Assembly (NCBI RefSeq): GCF_052216985.1
Contig: NZ_JBQOUY010000006.1
Coordinates: 1 to 64,000 of the forward strand
DNA from: Acidaminococcus fermentans_A
GTDB lineage: Bacteria > Bacillota > Negativicutes > Acidaminococcales > Acidaminococcaceae
DNA length: 64,000 nucleotides
Reading direction: 5' to 3'
Shown here one piece after another: positions 16,476 through 26,101 of the stretch. The notes under the pieces are model-generated. The model was given only the letters and a program-made list of their open reading frames with translations. It made no database searches and was not told the origin of the DNA. The position numbers and the translations under genes were made by a program. Within the stretch, counting starts at the first letter, position 1. Every line of letters starts with the position of its first letter.

Positions 16476-17870
16476 TTATTGTAACAAATATGGCAAAAAC
16501 ACCTTGGCCAGGCCCAAGAAGATGAAGAACCCGCACACATCGGTGAAGGTGGTGATGAAGATGCTGGAGGCCACGGCCGGGTCGTAGTTCAGGGCCTTCA
16601 GGATCACCGGTACCAGGAAGCCCACCAGGGCCGCGATCATCAGGTTGCAGATCATGGCCACCAAGATGATGAGGCCCAGGGCCAGGTTGTGGTTCATCCA
16701 CACGATCACCGCTCCGGCGATCACCCCGTTCACCAGGCCATCGATGAAGCCTACGGTGATGCCCCGGAGGATCCGGACTCCATTGCCGTGGAGCTTGATA
16801 TCCCCCAGTGCGATGCCCCGGACCACCACGGCCAGGGTCTGAGTCCCCGCATTGCCCCCCATGCCAGCTACGATGGGCATGGCGGCGGCCAGGGCCACTA
16901 CCTGGCTGATGGTATCTTCGAACAGGGATACCACCGAGGAAGCCAGGAACGCCGTCACCAGGTTGATCAAGAGCCAAGGCAGCCGGAGCTTGACACTTTC
17001 CAGCACGGTGCTGTCCACATCTTCTTCCTTGCTGACACCGCCCATCTTCAACATGTCTTCGGTATTCTCTTCTTCGATGACGTCGATGATGTCGTCAACG
17101 GTGATGATCCCCAGCATGCCCTTCCGCTTGTTCACTACCGGGATGGCATGGAGGTCATATTTGGATACCAGCCGGGCCACGTCTTCCTGGTCCGCTTCCG
17201 GCTCCACGGAGATCACGTTATCCTCCATGATGTCCTGGAGGGTGTCATAGTTCTTGGCCACCAGGAGTTCCCGGAGGGATACGGTCCCCACCAGCTGTTT
17301 CTTTTCGTTGAGCACATAGAGGATATTGATTTCTTCCGTCTTGGGAGCGATTTCCTTCACTTTTTCCAGGGCCTGGCTCACGGTCAGGGAGCTGCGCATG
17401 GAAATGTATTCGGTGGTCATGATCCCGCCGGCGGTGCTTTCCCCATAGCCCAGCAGGTTCCGGATCACTTCCTGATCGCTGGATTTCATCAGCTTGACCA
17501 GCTCTTTCCGCCGGTTGGCGGGCATATCCCCCAGGATATCTACGATATCATCCTTGGACATATGCTGGAAGATCCGGATGATCTTGTTCAGATCGAACAG
17601 CTTCATGATCCGGACCTGGAGCTCGTCATCGGCCTGTTCGATGATCTCGGCCATCTGCTGGTCCGGCAGGATGGCGGCCAGGAACACGATATCGCTGTCG
17701 CTGGCTTCTTCCAGAGCATAGGCCAGGTCGATGGGGTGGGAATCTTCCACCAGTTTCAGGACGGCCTCTTGATCTTTTCGGTTCAGGGCGGAAATCAGTT
17801 CATTCTCTACCCGTTCTTCCAGTTCTTCCTGTTTTTCTTCTACAGAATGGTTCTCTTTCTGTTCATCCAT
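16476..17870 (-). CDS. mgtE: Magnesium transporter MgtE
   Basis: A 464-residue Mg2+ channel. The N-terminal superhelical domain (about 1-140) is rich in Asp/Glu, with MSKDDIVDILGDMPANRRKELV. A CBS pair follows (about 145-270, with GGIMTTEYISM, DDIIDVIEEENTEDMLKMGG), then five membrane helices with AAAMPIVAGMGGNAGTQTLAVVVRG. The cytosolic domains sense Mg2+ and close the pore. The ATG at 17870 fits the GGGGAG site better than a GTG three codons earlier. No M-box is seen in front of this gene, in contrast to mgtA at 54857. Confidence 0.93.
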   Translation of the reverse strand: MDEQKENHSVEEKQEELEERVENELISALNRKDQEAVLKLVEDSHPIDLAYALEEASDSDIVFLAAILPDQQMAEIIEQADDELQVRIMKLFDLNKIIRIFQHMSKDDIVDILGDMPANRRKELVKLMKSSDQEVIRNLLGYGESTAGGIMTTEYISMRSSLTVSQALEKVKEIAPKTEEINILYVLNEKKQLVGTVSLRELLVAKNYDTLQDIMEDNVISVEPEADQEDVARLVSKYDLHAIPVVNKRKGMLGIITVDDIIDVIEEENTEDMLKMGGVSKEEDVDSTVLESVKLRLPWLLINLVTAFLASSVVSLFEDTISQVVALAAAMPIVAGMGGNAGTQTLAVVVRGIALGDIKLHGNGVRILRGITVGFIDGLVNGVIAGAVIVWMNHNLALGLIILVAMICNLMIAALVGFLVPVILKALNYDPAVASSIFITTFTDVCGFFIFLGLAKVFLPYLLQ

Positions 17871-17960
17871 GCTGCACACTCTCCCCTCATGGGTCCCCGT
17901 CCTCCCCGGGGCCCGGATGGTGGGAAAGGCCGACCCTCGTCAGTCAGCGTTCCCCCGCTT

Positions 17961-18293
17961 TTACTTCCGCGTCAAAGCCACGTCGTCCGACGAAAGCCAT
18001 CCCACGGCACCGTCAAAGCGGATGCATAGATTATAGACTTTATTTTCCACCGTATTCCGGGTCTGGTTGATGGGCACGAAAATCGTCCCTTTGGGATAGA
18101 AACCCAGGGTCAGGCTGTCCTTCCCCGGTTCCGCATAGAAAGGCACACCGTTGCGGGTGGTCATCATGATGATCTTGGACTGCTGGAACCGTTCTTCCGT
18201 GGAGGCAGCATGGGCCGTACCGGAAAAGACCGGCAGGGATCCGATGCCCGCCAGGGTACAGAACGCCAGCATCAGGCTGATTTTCTTGAACAT
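17961..18293 (-). CDS. Exported SH3-like domain protein
   Basis: A 110-residue protein with a clear signal peptide (cleavage likely after AHA near residue 29). The mature part has the pattern of a bacterial SH3 domain: VPFYAEPGKDSLTLGFYPKGTIFVPI, then VGWLSSDDV. Such domains often bind peptidoglycan or other envelope partners. A GAGGTG ribosome site precedes the ATG. It lies downstream of rlmI and upstream of mgtE on the same strand. Confidence 0.65.
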   Translation of the reverse strand: MFKKISLMLAFCTLAGIGSLPVFSGTAHAASTEERFQQSKIIMMTTRNGVPFYAEPGKDSLTLGFYPKGTIFVPINQTRNTVENKVYNLCIRFDGAVGWLSSDDVALTRK

Positions 18294-18331
18294 GGGACAC
18301 CTCGTTTCTCAGGCAGCCGCCCCCAAAGGGC

Positions 18332-19561
18332 TTACACCACCTGGAAGATATAGAATTTCAGATAATCGGTTTCCGGCACATTGTACAGAATCGGATGATC
18401 CGGTGCCTGCTGCCGGGCTTCCACCTGCCGGAGGGATACCGCCGCATCCCGGGCCGCCTCATGGAGCATCTCCACGAACAGCTCGCTCTTCATGAAATGG
18501 CTGCAGCTGCAGGTGGCCAGGTAGCCTCCCCGGGGCAGTAGCTTCATGGCCTTCAGGTTGATCTCCTTATAGCCCCGGAAGGCGCTCTTCACCGTGTGGC
18601 TGCTCTTGGTGAAAGCGGGCGGATCCAGGATGATGAAGTCGAAGGGATGCTGCTTCTTTTCCTCCAGTTCCGTCAGATATTCGAACACATTGGCTTCCAC
18701 GGTCTGGATCTTCTCCTCGTAACCATTGAGAGCGAAATTTTCCCGGGCCCGTTTCAGGGCTTCCCCGGAGATATCCACCGCTGTGACGCTGGCAGCGCCT
18801 CCTTTGGCCGCATTGAGAGCGAAGGGACCGGTGTGGGTGAAGCAGTCCAGCACGTGTTTCCCGGCACAGATCCGGGACACCGCCAGCCGGTTGTATTTCT
18901 GATCCAGGAAATAGCCGGTCTTCTGGCCGTCCACCACGTCCACCTGGTATTTCAGGCCATTTTCCGTGATGATGGGCATCAGGTCTTTTTCCGTCAGGGT
19001 GCTGCCGGGGATATCCGCGATGCCCTGGCCTTCCGTCAGGCCTTCCAGTTCCCGGATCTTCACATCATTCCGTTCGTAGATGCCCTTCACCTCTTCGCCC
19101 ATGGCCCGGAGAAGCTGCAGCAGCAGGGTGAAGATCAGCTCCTTCCGCTGCTCCATACCCAGGCTCAGCACCTGTGCCACCAGCACATCCCCGAACCGAT
19201 CCACGGTGAGCCCCGGGAAACCGTCCGCTTCCCCGAAGATCAGCCGGCAGTCCTTGAAATCGTCTCCCGGCATGACGGTCTTCCGGTAATCCAGGGCGTA
19301 CTGGAGCCGCCGTTCGAAGAAGGCCTCGTCGAACTTGTCATTGGCGTTCCGGGACAGGAGACGTACCCGGATCTTGGAATGGTCGTTGTAGAAGCCAGTG
19401 CCGATGTATTTGCCCTTCTTCTCGCTGACCACATCCACCAGATCCCCGTTTTCCACAGGGCCGGCCACGTCCAGCACTTCATCCCCGAACACCCAGGGAT
19501 GCCCGCCCCGGGCCATTTTCTCCCCCTTGCGGGTGATGGTCACTTTTGTATATCCACGCAT
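18332..19561 (-). CDS. rlmI: 23S rRNA methyltransferase, RlmI-like
   Basis: A 409-residue class I SAM-dependent RNA methyltransferase. The N-terminal PUA-like domain (about 1-75) includes RGGHPWVFGDEV. A central domain holds the FGEADGFPGLTVDRFGD segment. The C-terminal Rossmann domain has VLDCFTHTGPFALNAAKGG (SAM loop, near residue 225) and the DPPAFTKS catalytic motif near 320. RlmI methylates a cytosine (C1962 in E. coli) of 23S rRNA, and this protein matches that layout at the usual length. A GGGAGG site lies a little far upstream of the ATG. Confidence 0.88.
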   Translation of the reverse strand: MRGYTKVTITRKGEKMARGGHPWVFGDEVLDVAGPVENGDLVDVVSEKKGKYIGTGFYNDHSKIRVRLLSRNANDKFDEAFFERRLQYALDYRKTVMPGDDFKDCRLIFGEADGFPGLTVDRFGDVLVAQVLSLGMEQRKELIFTLLLQLLRAMGEEVKGIYERNDVKIRELEGLTEGQGIADIPGSTLTEKDLMPIITENGLKYQVDVVDGQKTGYFLDQKYNRLAVSRICAGKHVLDCFTHTGPFALNAAKGGAASVTAVDISGEALKRARENFALNGYEEKIQTVEANVFEYLTELEEKKQHPFDFIILDPPAFTKSSHTVKSAFRGYKEINLKAMKLLPRGGYLATCSCSHFMKSELFVEMLHEAARDAAVSLRQVEARQQAPDHPILYNVPETDYLKFYIFQVV

Positions 19562-19798
19562 GCGCTTATCCGTCCTCCCGGTTGTTGTCGTATAGTTTAT
19601 TGTACCATAGGTTACGGTTGATGGGAACAGGATTCGGCAGGCAAAAGTTGTCAGTACCGCAGCTCTTTTTCCTTTATGGAATCAGATAAGTGTGAGTTTC
19701 CTCCGACAGCGCTGAAATTCCAATTTTAACCTCTTTTGCTATTTTGCAGACTATATTGAATATTGTATACAGTATAATCTAATGTAAATTGTAACCTT

Positions 19799-19855
19799 TG
19801 TAACGTTACACCTTCACATTCTTGCCTTGACAAAATGTTACACCGGGGATATACT
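19799..19855 (+). promoter_or_regulatory. Promoter and palindrome upstream of the TAXI-TRAP operon
   Basis: TTGACA (19827-19832), 17 bp, TATACT (19850-19855): a near-consensus promoter. Just upstream is the 12-bp palindrome TGTAACGTTACA (19799-19810). A further TGTTACA half-site lies between the -35 and -10. These look like an operator. The rest of the 19562-19950 gap shows no gene. Confidence 0.7.
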
Positions 19856-19950
19856 TTAATTGTAAAATGAAAGAAGGCTGGGGTTCGTAGATGCAGGCCT
19901 GATTTCCTTTTGTAGTCCTGTTCAAATTTATTCAAATGGAGGAGAGAGCT

Positions 19951-20925
19951 ATGAAAGCAAAGAAACTTGTACTTGCGGTATTAGCGATGGCTACAGCAGT
20001 TTCCCTGTTCGCCGGCTGCGGCGGCGGCGGGGGCACCAAGAGCGGCGGCGGTGAAAAGAAATTCATCAATATCGCAACGGGCGGCACTTCCGGTACTTAC
20101 TATCCCCTGGGCGGTGCCCTGGCTGACATCCTGAACAAGAACGTGAAGGGCGCCAATGCTTCGGCTCAATCCACCGGCGCATCCGTGGCCAACATCAACC
20201 TGCTGAAAGAAGGCAAAGTGGACATCGCCTTCGTCCAGAACGATATTTCCTACTATGCCGTCAAGGGACTGGAAATGTTCAAGGGCAAAGAAGTCAAGAA
20301 CCTGAAAGGCCTGGCTACCTTATATCCGGAAACCATCCAGATCGTGACCACGGCTAAGACCGGCGTCAAGACCCTGGCCGACATCAAAGGCAAACGGGTG
20401 GCTGTAGGGGCTGCAGGCTCCGGGACGGAAGCCAACGCCCGTCAGATCCTGGAAGCTGCCGGGATCACCTATGATGACATCAAAGTCCAGTATCTTTCCT
20501 TCGGGGAAGCTGCTTCTGCCCTGAAAGACGGCAACGTGGACGTAGCGTTCGTAACCGCTGGGTTCCCCACCGCTGCCATCCAGGATCTGGCGACCCAGCA
20601 TGATGTGGTCCTGGTCCCTGTAGATGCCGCCATGGCGGATAAACTGATCAAGAAGTATCCGTACTACACCAAGATCAAGATCCCCGCAAAGACCTACAAT
20701 AAGCTCAATGCTGATGTAGAAGCCGTAGCCGTGAAGTGCATGCTGGTAGTCACCGACAAATTCAGCAACGACCTGGGCTATGACGTATTGAAAGCCCTGT
20801 ACGGCAACCTGGACCGGATGAAAGCAGCCCACAACGTGGCCAAAGCGATCACCAAAGCATCCGGCAAAGATGGGATGTCCATCCCTCTCAATGGCGGGGC
20901 TGAAAAGTTCTTCAAAGAAAAATAA
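19951..20925 (+). CDS. TAXI family TRAP transporter solute-binding lipoprotein
   Basis: A 324-residue extracytoplasmic binding protein. A signal peptide ends in SLFAGC, with lipid-modified Cys23, and a Gly-rich linker follows. The domain begins INIATGGTSGTYYPLGGALADILNK, the hallmark of TAXI proteins, and continues with VDIAFVQNDISYYAVKG and GKRVAVGAAGSGTEANARQILEAAG. TAXI systems capture organic acids such as glutamate or other dicarboxylates; the ligand here is unknown. The start at 19951 follows GGAGGAGAG. It is the first gene of a three-gene operon with a DUF1850 protein and the fused permease. Confidence 0.92.
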   Translation: MKAKKLVLAVLAMATAVSLFAGCGGGGGTKSGGGEKKFINIATGGTSGTYYPLGGALADILNKNVKGANASAQSTGASVANINLLKEGKVDIAFVQNDISYYAVKGLEMFKGKEVKNLKGLATLYPETIQIVTTAKTGVKTLADIKGKRVAVGAAGSGTEANARQILEAAGITYDDIKVQYLSFGEAASALKDGNVDVAFVTAGFPTAAIQDLATQHDVVLVPVDAAMADKLIKKYPYYTKIKIPAKTYNKLNADVEAVAVKCMLVVTDKFSNDLGYDVLKALYGNLDRMKAAHNVAKAITKASGKDGMSIPLNGGAEKFFKEK

Positions 20926-20943
20926 AAAGCCTGCGTGATTGCC

Positions 20944-21501
20944 ATGGACAATCGGATAGACCGGACGCCACCCTCCCGTGGGGTTCGGTCTTTTTTTAAG
21001 AACCAATTGAAATCCCTGCTCCTGCTGCTGGTCCTGCTCCTGGCTGGCTCTCTCTGGTATGCCAGCCAGCTGGTGCTGGCCATCCTGCCGGAAAACGGTC
21101 AGGCCCTGGCGGTCCCTGTGCGCCCTGGAGACGTGTGGCGCTATCATTATAAACATTCCGTCCAGCAGACCCCCTGCGACGAATATTTCCGGGTGGAGGG
21201 ACCCCACGCTATGACCATGACCCACACCATCTATGAATCCTTCGGAGTGGGCCTCCCCTATGATGCTTCAGAAGGCCAGTTCGTCTCCCTGAAGGAAAAA
21301 GGGAAGTTCGAGATGATCCTCAACCGTCCCTACTCCTCAGTGACCTTCCGGACTGCAGTCCAGGCCAGGCCGGCCCTGTACTGCAAGGACCGGGCCTATG
21401 ACCTCTGTACCCTTTACGGACAAGGAACCAAAGTCAGTGTAACAGTCATGGAGCGTTATGCATTCTGGCTGTCACAGATTTCTACCCATGGAAGGATGTG
21501 A
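20944..21501 (+). CDS. DUF1850 protein of the TAXI-TRAP operon
   Basis: A 185-residue protein with one N-terminal membrane helix (about 22-48, LLLLLVLLLAGSLWYASQLVLAIL) and an extracytoplasmic domain. The segment WRYHYKHSVQQTPCDEYFRVEG, then HTIYESFGVGLPY, is typical of DUF1850, a family almost always found between TAXI binding protein and permease genes. The role is unknown, probably an accessory to transport. The start could be ATG 20944 or GTG 20935; the ribosome site is poor in both cases, which may mean translational coupling to the gene 18 bp upstream. Confidence 0.8.
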   Translation: MDNRIDRTPPSRGVRSFFKNQLKSLLLLLVLLLAGSLWYASQLVLAILPENGQALAVPVRPGDVWRYHYKHSVQQTPCDEYFRVEGPHAMTMTHTIYESFGVGLPYDASEGQFVSLKEKGKFEMILNRPYSSVTFRTAVQARPALYCKDRAYDLCTLYGQGTKVSVTVMERYAFWLSQISTHGRM

Positions 21502-21505
21502 TTGT

Positions 21506-23458
21506 ATGACTGAAGAAGAAAAAAAGACCCAAGCGGCCGGTATGTCTGCCGAAGAGGTCATGCAGAAATTCGACAAAGAATCGGACAAACGGGATCCTGT
21601 AGGGATCTGGCACTACATCATCTGTGCCGTCTGTATCCTGTTTTCCTGCTTCCAGCTGTATACCGCCATCTTCGGCGTGCTGGATGCCCATCTCCAGCGG
21701 ACCATCCACCTGTGCTTCGGCCTGGTGCTGATCTACCTGCTCTACCCGGCCCGGAAATCCTGGTCCCGGAAAAAGATGAATCCCCTGGACGCGATCCTGG
21801 CCATCCTGTCAGTGGTAGCCACCATGTATCTGGTGATCAACTATAAGGAACTGGTCACCCGGGCCGGGATGAACACCCCCACGGATATCGTGATCGGGGT
21901 CATCGGCGTCCTGCTGGTGTTCGAAGCTACCCGCCGTACCGTTGGGTGGCCCATGCTCACCGTAGCCCTGGTCTTCCTGGCCTACGCCTTCCTGGGTCCC
22001 TATATGCCTGGGATCCTGGCTCACAGAGGCGTTTCCTTTGACGAACTGGTGAGCCACCTGTATTTCACCACCGAAGGGATCTTCGGAGTCCCCATGGGGG
22101 TCTCCTCCACCTTCATCTTCCTGTTCATCCTGTTCGGGGCCTATCTGGATGCCACGGGCCTGGGCAAGTTCTTCATCGACTTTGCCAACGCCCTGGCCGG
22201 CTGGGCCGTAGGTGGGCCCGCTAAAGTGGCCGTGCTCTCTTCCGGCCTCATGGGCACTGTATCCGGTTCCTCCGTGGCCAACGTGGCCGGTACCGGTTCC
22301 TTCACCATCCCCATGATGAAGAAGCTGGGCTACCGTCCTTCCTTTGCCGGAGCCGTAGAAGCCGCCGCCTCCACCGGCGGTCAGCTGATGCCCCCGGTCA
22401 TGGGCGCCGCCGCCTTCCTGATGGCGGAATTCGTAGGCGTCCCCTACATCGATGTGGTCAAGGCAGCTGTGATCCCGGCCGTTCTGTATTATACTGGCAT
22501 CTGGCTCAGCGTCCATTATGAAGCGAAGAAATACGGCCTGAAAGGGACCCCTCGGGATGAACTGCCCAAGTTCGGTCCTCTGCTGAAAGAAAAAGGCCAC
22601 CTGGCCCTTCCCCTGATCGTCATCGTCTATCTGCTGGTCACCGGGTACACCCCCATGCGGGCTGCCCTGTACGCCATCGGCCTGACCATCGTCTGTGCCT
22701 GCCTGCGGAAGAACACCCGCATCACCTTCAAACAGTTCGTGGATGGGCTGATCACCGGCGCCCAGTCCGTACTGGGTGTGCTGATTGCCTGTGCCTCTGC
22801 TGGCATCATCATCGGCGTGGTCACCAAGACCGGTGTGGGCTTGAAGCTGGCCACCGCCCTGCTGGATCTGGCAGGCGGGCAGATGCTCCCGGCCATGTTC
22901 TTCACCATGGTCACCTCCCTGATCCTGGGCATGGGCGTACCCACCACTGCCAACTACGTCATCACCTCCACCATCGCCGCTCCGGCCCTGGTCCAGATGA
23001 AGGTCCCTGTGCTGGCCGCCCATATGTTCGCCTTCTATTTCGGGATCGTAGCTGACGTGACGCCTCCTGTGGCCCTGGCTGCCTATGCAGGCGCCGGGAT
23101 CGCCGGTGCCAACCCCATGAAGACAGGGGTCACCGCTGCGAAACTGGCCATCGCCGCCTTCGTGGTGCCCTATATCTTCGTCCTGGCGCCCCAGCTGCTG
23201 ATGATCAATGCCACCGCGCCCACCATCCTCATGGCCATGATTACGGCCATCATCGGCATGTGGGGCTTGTCCCTGGCTATGATCGGCTTCTGCCAGCATC
23301 CGCTGAACGCCTTCCAGCGGATCGTGTTCTTCATCGGAGGGCTCTGCCTGATCATCCCCGGCAACATGACCGACTTGATCGGCATCGTCATCCTGCTCCT
23401 GGCCTACCAGTGGCAGAGAAGGAACAGCGGCGGACCGCTGCCTAATGTGGGAGAATAA
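21506..23458 (+). CDS. TRAP transporter fused permease (TAXI type)
   Basis: A 650-residue inner-membrane protein fusing the small DctQ-like and large DctM-like subunits. The N-terminal ~150 residues have about four helices. The large domain has the TRAP marks GSSVANVAGTGSFTIPMMKKLGY and GQLMPPVMGAAAFLMAEF, and a second half with LGMGVPTTANYVITSTIAAPALV and FYFGIVADVTPPVALAAYAGAGIAG. It carries the ligand delivered by the TAXI protein using an ion gradient. The start at 21506 follows AAGGATG and is 4 bp after the DUF1850 stop. It ends just before a composite terminator repeat. Confidence 0.93.
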   Translation: MTEEEKKTQAAGMSAEEVMQKFDKESDKRDPVGIWHYIICAVCILFSCFQLYTAIFGVLDAHLQRTIHLCFGLVLIYLLYPARKSWSRKKMNPLDAILAILSVVATMYLVINYKELVTRAGMNTPTDIVIGVIGVLLVFEATRRTVGWPMLTVALVFLAYAFLGPYMPGILAHRGVSFDELVSHLYFTTEGIFGVPMGVSSTFIFLFILFGAYLDATGLGKFFIDFANALAGWAVGGPAKVAVLSSGLMGTVSGSSVANVAGTGSFTIPMMKKLGYRPSFAGAVEAAASTGGQLMPPVMGAAAFLMAEFVGVPYIDVVKAAVIPAVLYYTGIWLSVHYEAKKYGLKGTPRDELPKFGPLLKEKGHLALPLIVIVYLLVTGYTPMRAALYAIGLTIVCACLRKNTRITFKQFVDGLITGAQSVLGVLIACASAGIIIGVVTKTGVGLKLATALLDLAGGQMLPAMFFTMVTSLILGMGVPTTANYVITSTIAAPALVQMKVPVLAAHMFAFYFGIVADVTPPVALAAYAGAGIAGANPMKTGVTAAKLAIAAFVVPYIFVLAPQLLMINATAPTILMAMITAIIGMWGLSLAMIGFCQHPLNAFQRIVFFIGGLCLIIPGNMTDLIGIVILLLAYQWQRRNSGGPLPNVGE

Positions 23459-23465
23459 AAAAGAA

Positions 23466-23695
23466 GGGGGTGTTGCACTTTCTGTGCAGCCCCCCTTCGT
23501 CATACGTCAATCGTCATACGTCATACGCTTTTGGAAATCAATTTTCACAAATTGATCTTGAAACTTCAAAACCTCATTCCATAAATCAATTGATTTTCTT
23601 AAATTCGACGCCAGCAAAGCTGGCTACTATCGGCGTATGACGTATGACCTATGACGTATGACAGGGCTGTTGCGCATGCAACAGCCCCTTTTTTT
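23466..23695. repeat. Composite hairpin/heptamer repeat, copy 2, two-way terminator
   Basis: Same plan as the copy at 14830: left hairpin (23466-23495, imperfect), GTCATAC units, AT-rich core including CTTTTGGAAATCAATTT, CTATCGGC, inverted GTATGAC units, and a right hairpin (23664-23673 with 23678-23687) with seven T residues. The cores of the two copies are clearly homologous by eye, while the outer hairpins differ. It lies between the convergent TRAP permease and serine hydrolase genes. Confidence 0.85.
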
Positions 23696-25140
23696 CATTT
23701 TCTCCAAACCAACGTAGGCCGGCTGGTATCTTGGGAATTCATATTCACCCATCGGTCGATGAGCACCTGGTTTTCCTGGAAGGAAATCTTCACCTGGTCG
23801 AAGAAGGGCATCCCCGGGTACCGCCATTTCAGCAGCAGGGTCCTGGCATCTTGCCAATGGGCCTCCGCCCAGACCGGGAGGTCCTCATTTTCGTATTGGT
23901 GGTGGAGATAGGCTCCGGTCATGGAGGTGGTCCCCTGGATCCAATGGTCCCACCCATGGAGGATCCTATGGATGCCCCGTCCGTCTTCCATTTCAAATGA
24001 GAACGTCTTCTCCTTGGACTCCAGCCAGATGCGCCGGATCCCGTCCGGATTCTCTTCCGGTTCGAAGACCAGGGTATCCGGCAGTTCCAGGTGGTTCTCC
24101 ACGGAAATATCCTGGTCCAACAGGGAAAGCCGCAGTCCCTTTTCCCGCAGCACCTGTTCCATGGCCGTTTCTTCCTGGGAAACCGCCTTTTTCTGTAGGG
24201 GATCCATCCGGTCCAGGATCGTTCTCTGGAACAATTCTTCCGCCTGGTAGGATTCATCGGCTGCCGTCATGGCAAAGACCATATCATACTTGGGGATCAC
24301 CCCGCAGATCTGGTCGAACATCCCTTTAGCCGCCCAGATATCCAGTCCATCCTTCCGTTCCCAGTGGAAATTGTACTGTTTCCCCTCGAACGAAGGCAGG
24401 GGATCCCGGAACCCGAAGGCATAGTCCACCCATGCAGCAGGCAACAGCTGCTCTCCCCGCCAATTGCCCTTGTGGAGGTACAGCAGCCCGATCCGCAGCA
24501 TATCCTCCACCGTCAGTTCTGCTCCCGTTCCCCCGGAACAGACTCCTTCCGGGCTCTTCATCCAGGGGAAGTCTTTGATACCGATCTTCCTCCCTATCCG
24601 TTCCTGGAACAGTTCCTGGGCCGTCCTGCCCTCCACCTGCTGGACGATATAAGAAAGGATGTAGGAATTCCCACTGGAATACAGGAAAGTCTTCCCCGGT
24701 TCCTTGTCGAAAGGCACCTGGAAATACGCATCTTTCCAGCTGGTCTTCAGAGGCCGCCATGCATTGCCTCCGATGGACCGCTCCTGCCCGTTCCGCATGG
24801 TCAGAAGGTCCCGGAGGGTGCATCTCTGGAGATATGCATTGGCACCTTGGGCCTGTTCCGGAAAGTATTTCAGCAGTGGATCATCCAGCTGCAGCAGTCC
24901 GTCTGCAAAAGCCAGCCCCACCGCCGTATTGGTCAGTGTCTTGGTAAAAGAATGCATGATATGGGGCGTTTGGGCATTGTAAGGTGCGCTGTACCCCTCG
25001 AAGATGACCCGGTCATGGACGGCGATCATAAGGCCATGGACCTCCAGCTGCGTCTTTTCACAGGCATTCAAAAAATCGATGATATGCTCTGGATCCACCC
25101 CTTCCTGCCAGGGCCGTACCCGTTCCAATGGTTCTTGCAT
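23695..25140 (-). CDS. Serine hydrolase, beta-lactamase (class C/PBP-like) family
   Basis: A 481-residue protein. The catalytic SxxK motif is SFTK at residues 64-67, and YSSGN near residue 148 corresponds to the YxN motif. PWMKSPEGVCSGGTGAELTVEDMLRIGLLYLHKG is a characteristic stretch of this family (COG1680). The third part (about 300-481) is a C-terminal beta-rich domain. There is no signal peptide, so it is likely cytoplasmic, which argues for an esterase or peptidase rather than a cell-wall enzyme. The true substrate is unknown. It is a single gene facing the TRAP operon. Confidence 0.82.
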   Translation of the reverse strand: MQEPLERVRPWQEGVDPEHIIDFLNACEKTQLEVHGLMIAVHDRVIFEGYSAPYNAQTPHIMHSFTKTLTNTAVGLAFADGLLQLDDPLLKYFPEQAQGANAYLQRCTLRDLLTMRNGQERSIGGNAWRPLKTSWKDAYFQVPFDKEPGKTFLYSSGNSYILSYIVQQVEGRTAQELFQERIGRKIGIKDFPWMKSPEGVCSGGTGAELTVEDMLRIGLLYLHKGNWRGEQLLPAAWVDYAFGFRDPLPSFEGKQYNFHWERKDGLDIWAAKGMFDQICGVIPKYDMVFAMTAADESYQAEELFQRTILDRMDPLQKKAVSQEETAMEQVLREKGLRLSLLDQDISVENHLELPDTLVFEPEENPDGIRRIWLESKEKTFSFEMEDGRGIHRILHGWDHWIQGTTSMTGAYLHHQYENEDLPVWAEAHWQDARTLLLKWRYPGMPFFDQVKISFQENQVLIDRWVNMNSQDTSRPTLVWRK

Positions 25141-25345
25141 GGAAACACCTCATTTCAAGACTGAATCTATCTGACTGTTCTAAAAAAAATAATATATCTT
25201 TACAAAATAGATTAACAATCCCTATCTGCATTTTTTTAATCCATAACATCTTCTTTGCACATAATGACAGTCTTTTTCAAATGAGGCAAACTCCAAAGTC
25301 AGACCGACCCCTTCAGAACTCAGCTTTAAGAAGTCAGACTTCTTT
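25141..25345. other. Non-coding gap with a partial GTCAGAC-type repeat
   Basis: An AT-rich spacer without a gene. About 25286-25340 carries AGTCAGACCGACCCCTTCAG and AAGAAGTCAGACTTCTT, a degraded piece of the GTCAGAC repeat family. Confidence 0.5.
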
Positions 25346-26101
25346 TCAATTCTCTTCTTTCTGCCGGATAAAGACATACTTGTTTTCCTGAGACAGTTCC
25401 GGACTCCAGGCATAACCGCTCCAGCAGAACCCTTTCATGTCCTCTGGCTTTGTGGCTCCTTTTCCGGCCAGGTACCGGACCATTTCTCCCCGGGCCATTT
25501 TCACATAGACCCCTTTCTGAACCACCCGGTCTCCTTCCCGTTCTCCGAAAACCACCTGGATCATCCGGTCCCCTGGCTGCAGATAAGGCGCCACTGCCCG
25601 GCTGTATTCTTTGGAGGCCAGATCGATGATCACCCCGTCCTCATCCCGGCAGGCCCTGTATAGCCGGTCTCCCCAGAATCCATAGAGGTTCCGGAACCCT
25701 TCCGGGGCCCCCTTGGCCTGCATTTCCAGCCGGTAGGGCACTACGCCGTCGAAAGGCCGCAGGACACCATAAAAACCCGAAAGGATCCGGACCCGTTCTC
25801 CCACCCAGTCCATCTGTCCGTCTTCGAATACCGCAGGAGCCATGTACTGGTACTGGATCCCCTCATAGGCCAGCAAAGCCGGCGTAACGCCCCGGTCCAG
25901 ATCCATCTGCCGGAGCCGTGTATAATTTTCCTCCACCAGAGCCCGGCTGCAGGCCCACAATGCCTGGAGCTCCTCAAAGGAAAGCCCCCGGAGCCAGGTC
26001 AGCAGTTTCCGGGTTTCCGGAAGAAAAGAAGGCGGGGTGCAGCTGCACCCCGATTCCAGATCCACCTGCATTTTCTTGGCCGGAGAAATGATCACCCTCA
26101 T
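25346..26101 (-). CDS. yaaA: Peroxide stress protein YaaA
   Basis: A 251-residue member of the YaaA/DUF328 family, opening with the diagnostic MRVIISPAKKMQ. Further family segments are YEGIQYQYM, VRILSGFYGVLRPFDGVVPYRLEM and NLYGFWGDRL, then VVFGEREGDRVVQKGVYVKMARGEMVRYL. YaaA in E. coli lowers intracellular iron and protects DNA against peroxide damage. The start overlaps the stop of bcp by 4 bp (ATGA), so the two genes form one translationally coupled peroxide-defence unit. Confidence 0.9.
   Translation of the reverse strand: MRVIISPAKKMQVDLESGCSCTPPSFLPETRKLLTWLRGLSFEELQALWACSRALVEENYTRLRQMDLDRGVTPALLAYEGIQYQYMAPAVFEDGQMDWVGERVRILSGFYGVLRPFDGVVPYRLEMQAKGAPEGFRNLYGFWGDRLYRACRDEDGVIIDLASKEYSRAVAPYLQPGDRMIQVVFGEREGDRVVQKGVYVKMARGEMVRYLAGKGATKPEDMKGFCWSGYAWSPELSQENKYVFIRQKEEN

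Noticed and set aside
21809..23503. Long minus-strand frame opposite the TRAP permease
   Set aside because: Antisense shadow of a well-supported membrane protein gene.
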